This document shows positions 62,357 through 64,000 of a DNA stretch of 64,000 nt, in pieces (position 1 is the first letter of the stretch; each line of letters starts with the position of its first letter). The stretch comes from Streptomyces sp. CB01249. GTDB taxonomy: Bacteria; Actinomycetota; Actinomycetes; Streptomycetales; Streptomycetaceae. The stretch is from positions 1 through 64,000 of the forward strand of contig NZ_LISW01000009.1 in the NCBI RefSeq assembly GCF_001905735.1, in the 5' to 3' direction. Under the pieces are notes generated by a model. It was not told the DNA's origin. It saw nothing but the letters and a program-made list of their open reading frames with translations, and did no database searches. A program made the translations under genes and the position numbers.

Positions 62357-64000
62357 GCCGGGGCCACCAGGGACTTCACCACGTGCACCGGTTCGCTGCC
62401 GACCGGGTGCAGCCGGTAACCGCCAACGCCCGCCGGGACGGTGAGGGTCTCGGCGAAGGCCAGGTCGTGCCGGTCCCCCCGGTCGGTCTCCACGACGACA
62501 CCCCCGCCCGAGGAGACGTTGAGGATGTGGAAGCGGCCGTCGGTGTCGTCCTCGGCGGGCCCGGGCCCCTCGATCACGAAGCGGTGCACCGCGTAGAACA
62601 TCTCGGGCAGTGCCCCGATGACCTCCTCGCGCCAGCCCCGGCCCTCGCGCAGGGTCCTCGGCTCCTGGACGAGCTCCTTGAGGACGTCGTCGCCGCGGCG
62701 CGCGGTGTCGAGGTTGGCGAAGGCGTGGGCGGAGGAGAGGGGCCTCGGCGCACCGGAGACGCCCTTGCGCAGCCAGTCGTAGAAGCGCAGGGAGTAGAGG
62801 TAGGGGGTGGCGCTGATCTCCAGGACCAGATTGCCCTCACCGGAGGCGTGCGGGGTGCCGGCCGGGATCATGTAGAGCTGCCCGTTCTCCGACGGATGCG
62901 TCATCACGTGATCCTCGACGCGCAGCGGGGTGCCCTGGGCCGCGGCCGCCTCGACCTCCTCGCGCATGACAGTCACGTCCGTACTGTCCCGCAGCCCGAG
63001 GTAGACCCGCGCACCGGGGTCGCACGCGGTGACGTAGTACGTCTCGTGCTGGGTGTAGGGCCACCCGAAGGCCTCCCGCATGTACTGCTCCCGGGGGTGC
63101 AGGTGCAGGGAGAGGTTGCCGCCGCCCACGGTGTCGAGGTAGTCGAAGCGGATCGGGAAGGAGGTACCGAAGCGGCGGTGGACGTCCGGCCCGAGGAATG
63201 TCTCGGGGTGGAGTGCGCACAGCAGCTGGAAGGGCAGTTCCACCTGTGCCGTCTCGTCCTGGCCGACGAGGACTCCGGCTTCGGGGGCGATCAGCTCGTA
63301 GCCGAGGGCCGTGTTGCCGTGGCGGGGTTCGAAACCGAGCTCCCGGGCGGCCCACCGGCCGCCCCAGGGGGTGGAGTTGAAGAAGGGCCGGCTGCGGACG
63401 GGGCCGGAGGCGAGGGCGGCCAGGGTGGCCCGGACCGCCGTGCCGTCCAGGGAGGCCGGGCCGTGTGCGCCCTGGAGGTCGATCCAGCGGTCGACGCGGG
63501 GGGCCAGGCGGTCGCGGTGGCGGTCGCCGACGGGCCAGTCGGTGTAGAAGAGGCTGCGCAGCTCGCCGGGGGTGCCGGGGCGGCCCAGGTTGACGCCGAG
63601 AGGCAGTTCGGCGCGGGTGACGGCCTCCTCCGCGTACCGCTTGGGCAGGTCGGCCCACCACAGCAGGTCGGGCTCGCTGAGCGCGGCGCCGGGGCCGAAG
63701 ACGAGCAGGACACCGTCGGCCGGACGCGGCTGGACGGGAGGCGTCTCGAACAGGTCGTCCATGGAGAACCCGGCGAGCGGCAGGAAGAACGGGTCGGCGG
63801 CCGCGTCGGGCACACAGAGCCGCTGAACCGCGTCGTCCGACCAGAGGGCGCGCACATCGCACATCGCGACCTGCGTACCCCGTGCGCGCAGAGCGGCGGC
63901 GAGGGCGTCGGCCGTCGCCTCCCAGTCGAGTGCGGCGGGGCCGTCCAGGGCCAGGACGACGGGTGCCGTGGGCACGTCCGCGACCGCGGCGGCCCAGCCG
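62353..64000 (-). CDS. manA: Class I mannose-6-phosphate isomerase, N-terminus outside window
   Basis: At least 540 residues, open to the window edge; GTG 63975 is possible but has no ribosome site, so the true start is probably beyond. The first 200 residues resemble a P-loop kinase/AAK-like domain (VVLALDGPAALDWEATADAL, RAELPLGVNLGRPG) fused in front of the isomerase. The isomerase cupin carries the metal site in LSLHLHPREQYMREAFGW and QHETYYV, then IPAGTPHASGEGN. It converts mannose-6-phosphate to fructose-6-phosphate. It is four-base coupled to the ROK kinase. The kinase-like fusion is inferred from composition. Confidence 0.88.
   Translation of the reverse strand, partial: GWAAAVADVPTAPVVLALDGPAALDWEATADALAAALRARGTQVAMCDVRALWSDDAVQRLCVPDAAADPFFLPLAGFSMDDLFETPPVQPRPADGVLLVFGPGAALSEPDLLWWADLPKRYAEEAVTRAELPLGVNLGRPGTPGELRSLFYTDWPVGDRHRDRLAPRVDRWIDLQGAHGPASLDGTAVRATLAALASGPVRSRPFFNSTPWGGRWAARELGFEPRHGNTALGYELIAPEAGVLVGQDETAQVELPFQLLCALHPETFLGPDVHRRFGTSFPIRFDYLDTVGGGNLSLHLHPREQYMREAFGWPYTQHETYYVTACDPGARVYLGLRDSTDVTVMREEVEAAAAQGTPLRVEDHVMTHPSENGQLYMIPAGTPHASGEGNLVLEISATPYLYSLRFYDWLRKGVSGAPRPLSSAHAFANLDTARRGDDVLKELVQEPRTLREGRGWREEVIGALPEMFYAVHRFVIEGPGPAEDDTDGRFHILNVSSGGGVVVETDRGDRHDLAFAETLTVPAGVGGYRLHPVGSEPVHVVKSLVAPA

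Noticed and set aside
1..64000. CRISPR arrays, rRNA or tRNA genes
   Set aside because: No spaced direct repeats and no tRNA cloverleaf with a TTCGANNC loop in context were recognised on reading.

Overview
The window is high-GC actinobacterial chromosome, most likely Streptomyces. Evidence: GC-rich third codon positions, frequent GTG and TTG starts, Streptomyces-type TetR, XRE-cupin, Lrp and SMI1/KNR4 families, a perfect CebR box before a lytic polysaccharide monooxygenase (LPMO), a GH87 glucanase, and Tn3, ISL3 and IS5 relics typical of accessory chromosome arms. No rRNA, tRNA or CRISPR was found.

Layout. 0-5 kb: a truncated secreted-type or propeller-like protein, a relic resembling the DUF3732 C-terminus, a DUF4157 (eCIS-core) polymorphic-toxin-like protein, and an Imm10-type immunity protein. 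4.5-15 kb: small regulator and enzyme modules (Lrp with hydrolase, SUKH protein, DUF885 peptidase-like protein, epimerase divergent from TetR, RibD-like reductase, SDR divergent from XRE). 15.2-23.06 kb: a Tn3-like transposon bounded by inverted 38-bp ends. It carries a response regulator, a histidine kinase, a two-gene ABC exporter and a frameshifted tnpA.

23-33.5 kb: a TetX-like FAD monooxygenase, an epoxide hydrolase with a divergent XRE-cupin regulator, a TPR protein, then a graveyard of IS5/ISL3 relics and truncated genes around an intact DUF6193-like gene. 33.7-37.5 kb: an unusual tight operon of a FAD/NAD(P)-binding protein, a stand-alone PEP-utilising protein resembling PTS Enzyme I (metal ligands and swivelling-domain His kept, catalytic Cys lost), and an AhpD-like protein. 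37.6-45.3 kb: a redox and efflux region with three regulators, a thioredoxin-reductase-like enzyme, a 14-TM MFS exporter and two flavin monooxygenases.

45.6-55.9 kb: secreted proteins (GH87 alpha-1,3-glucanase, phosphorylcholine-phosphatase-like HAD enzyme, AA10 LPMO, RTX-type Ca-binding protein, FG-GAP repeat protein), mostly separated by strong hairpin terminators. 55.9-64 kb: a leftward mannoside-catabolism operon (mannose-6-phosphate isomerase, ROK kinase, LacI regulator, GH38 alpha-mannosidase) followed closely by a HEAT-like protein. The parts suggest polymer and glycan foraging combined with detoxification and interbacterial conflict. The PEP/FAD operon and the TCS-ABC transposon are the best candidates for something not described before.
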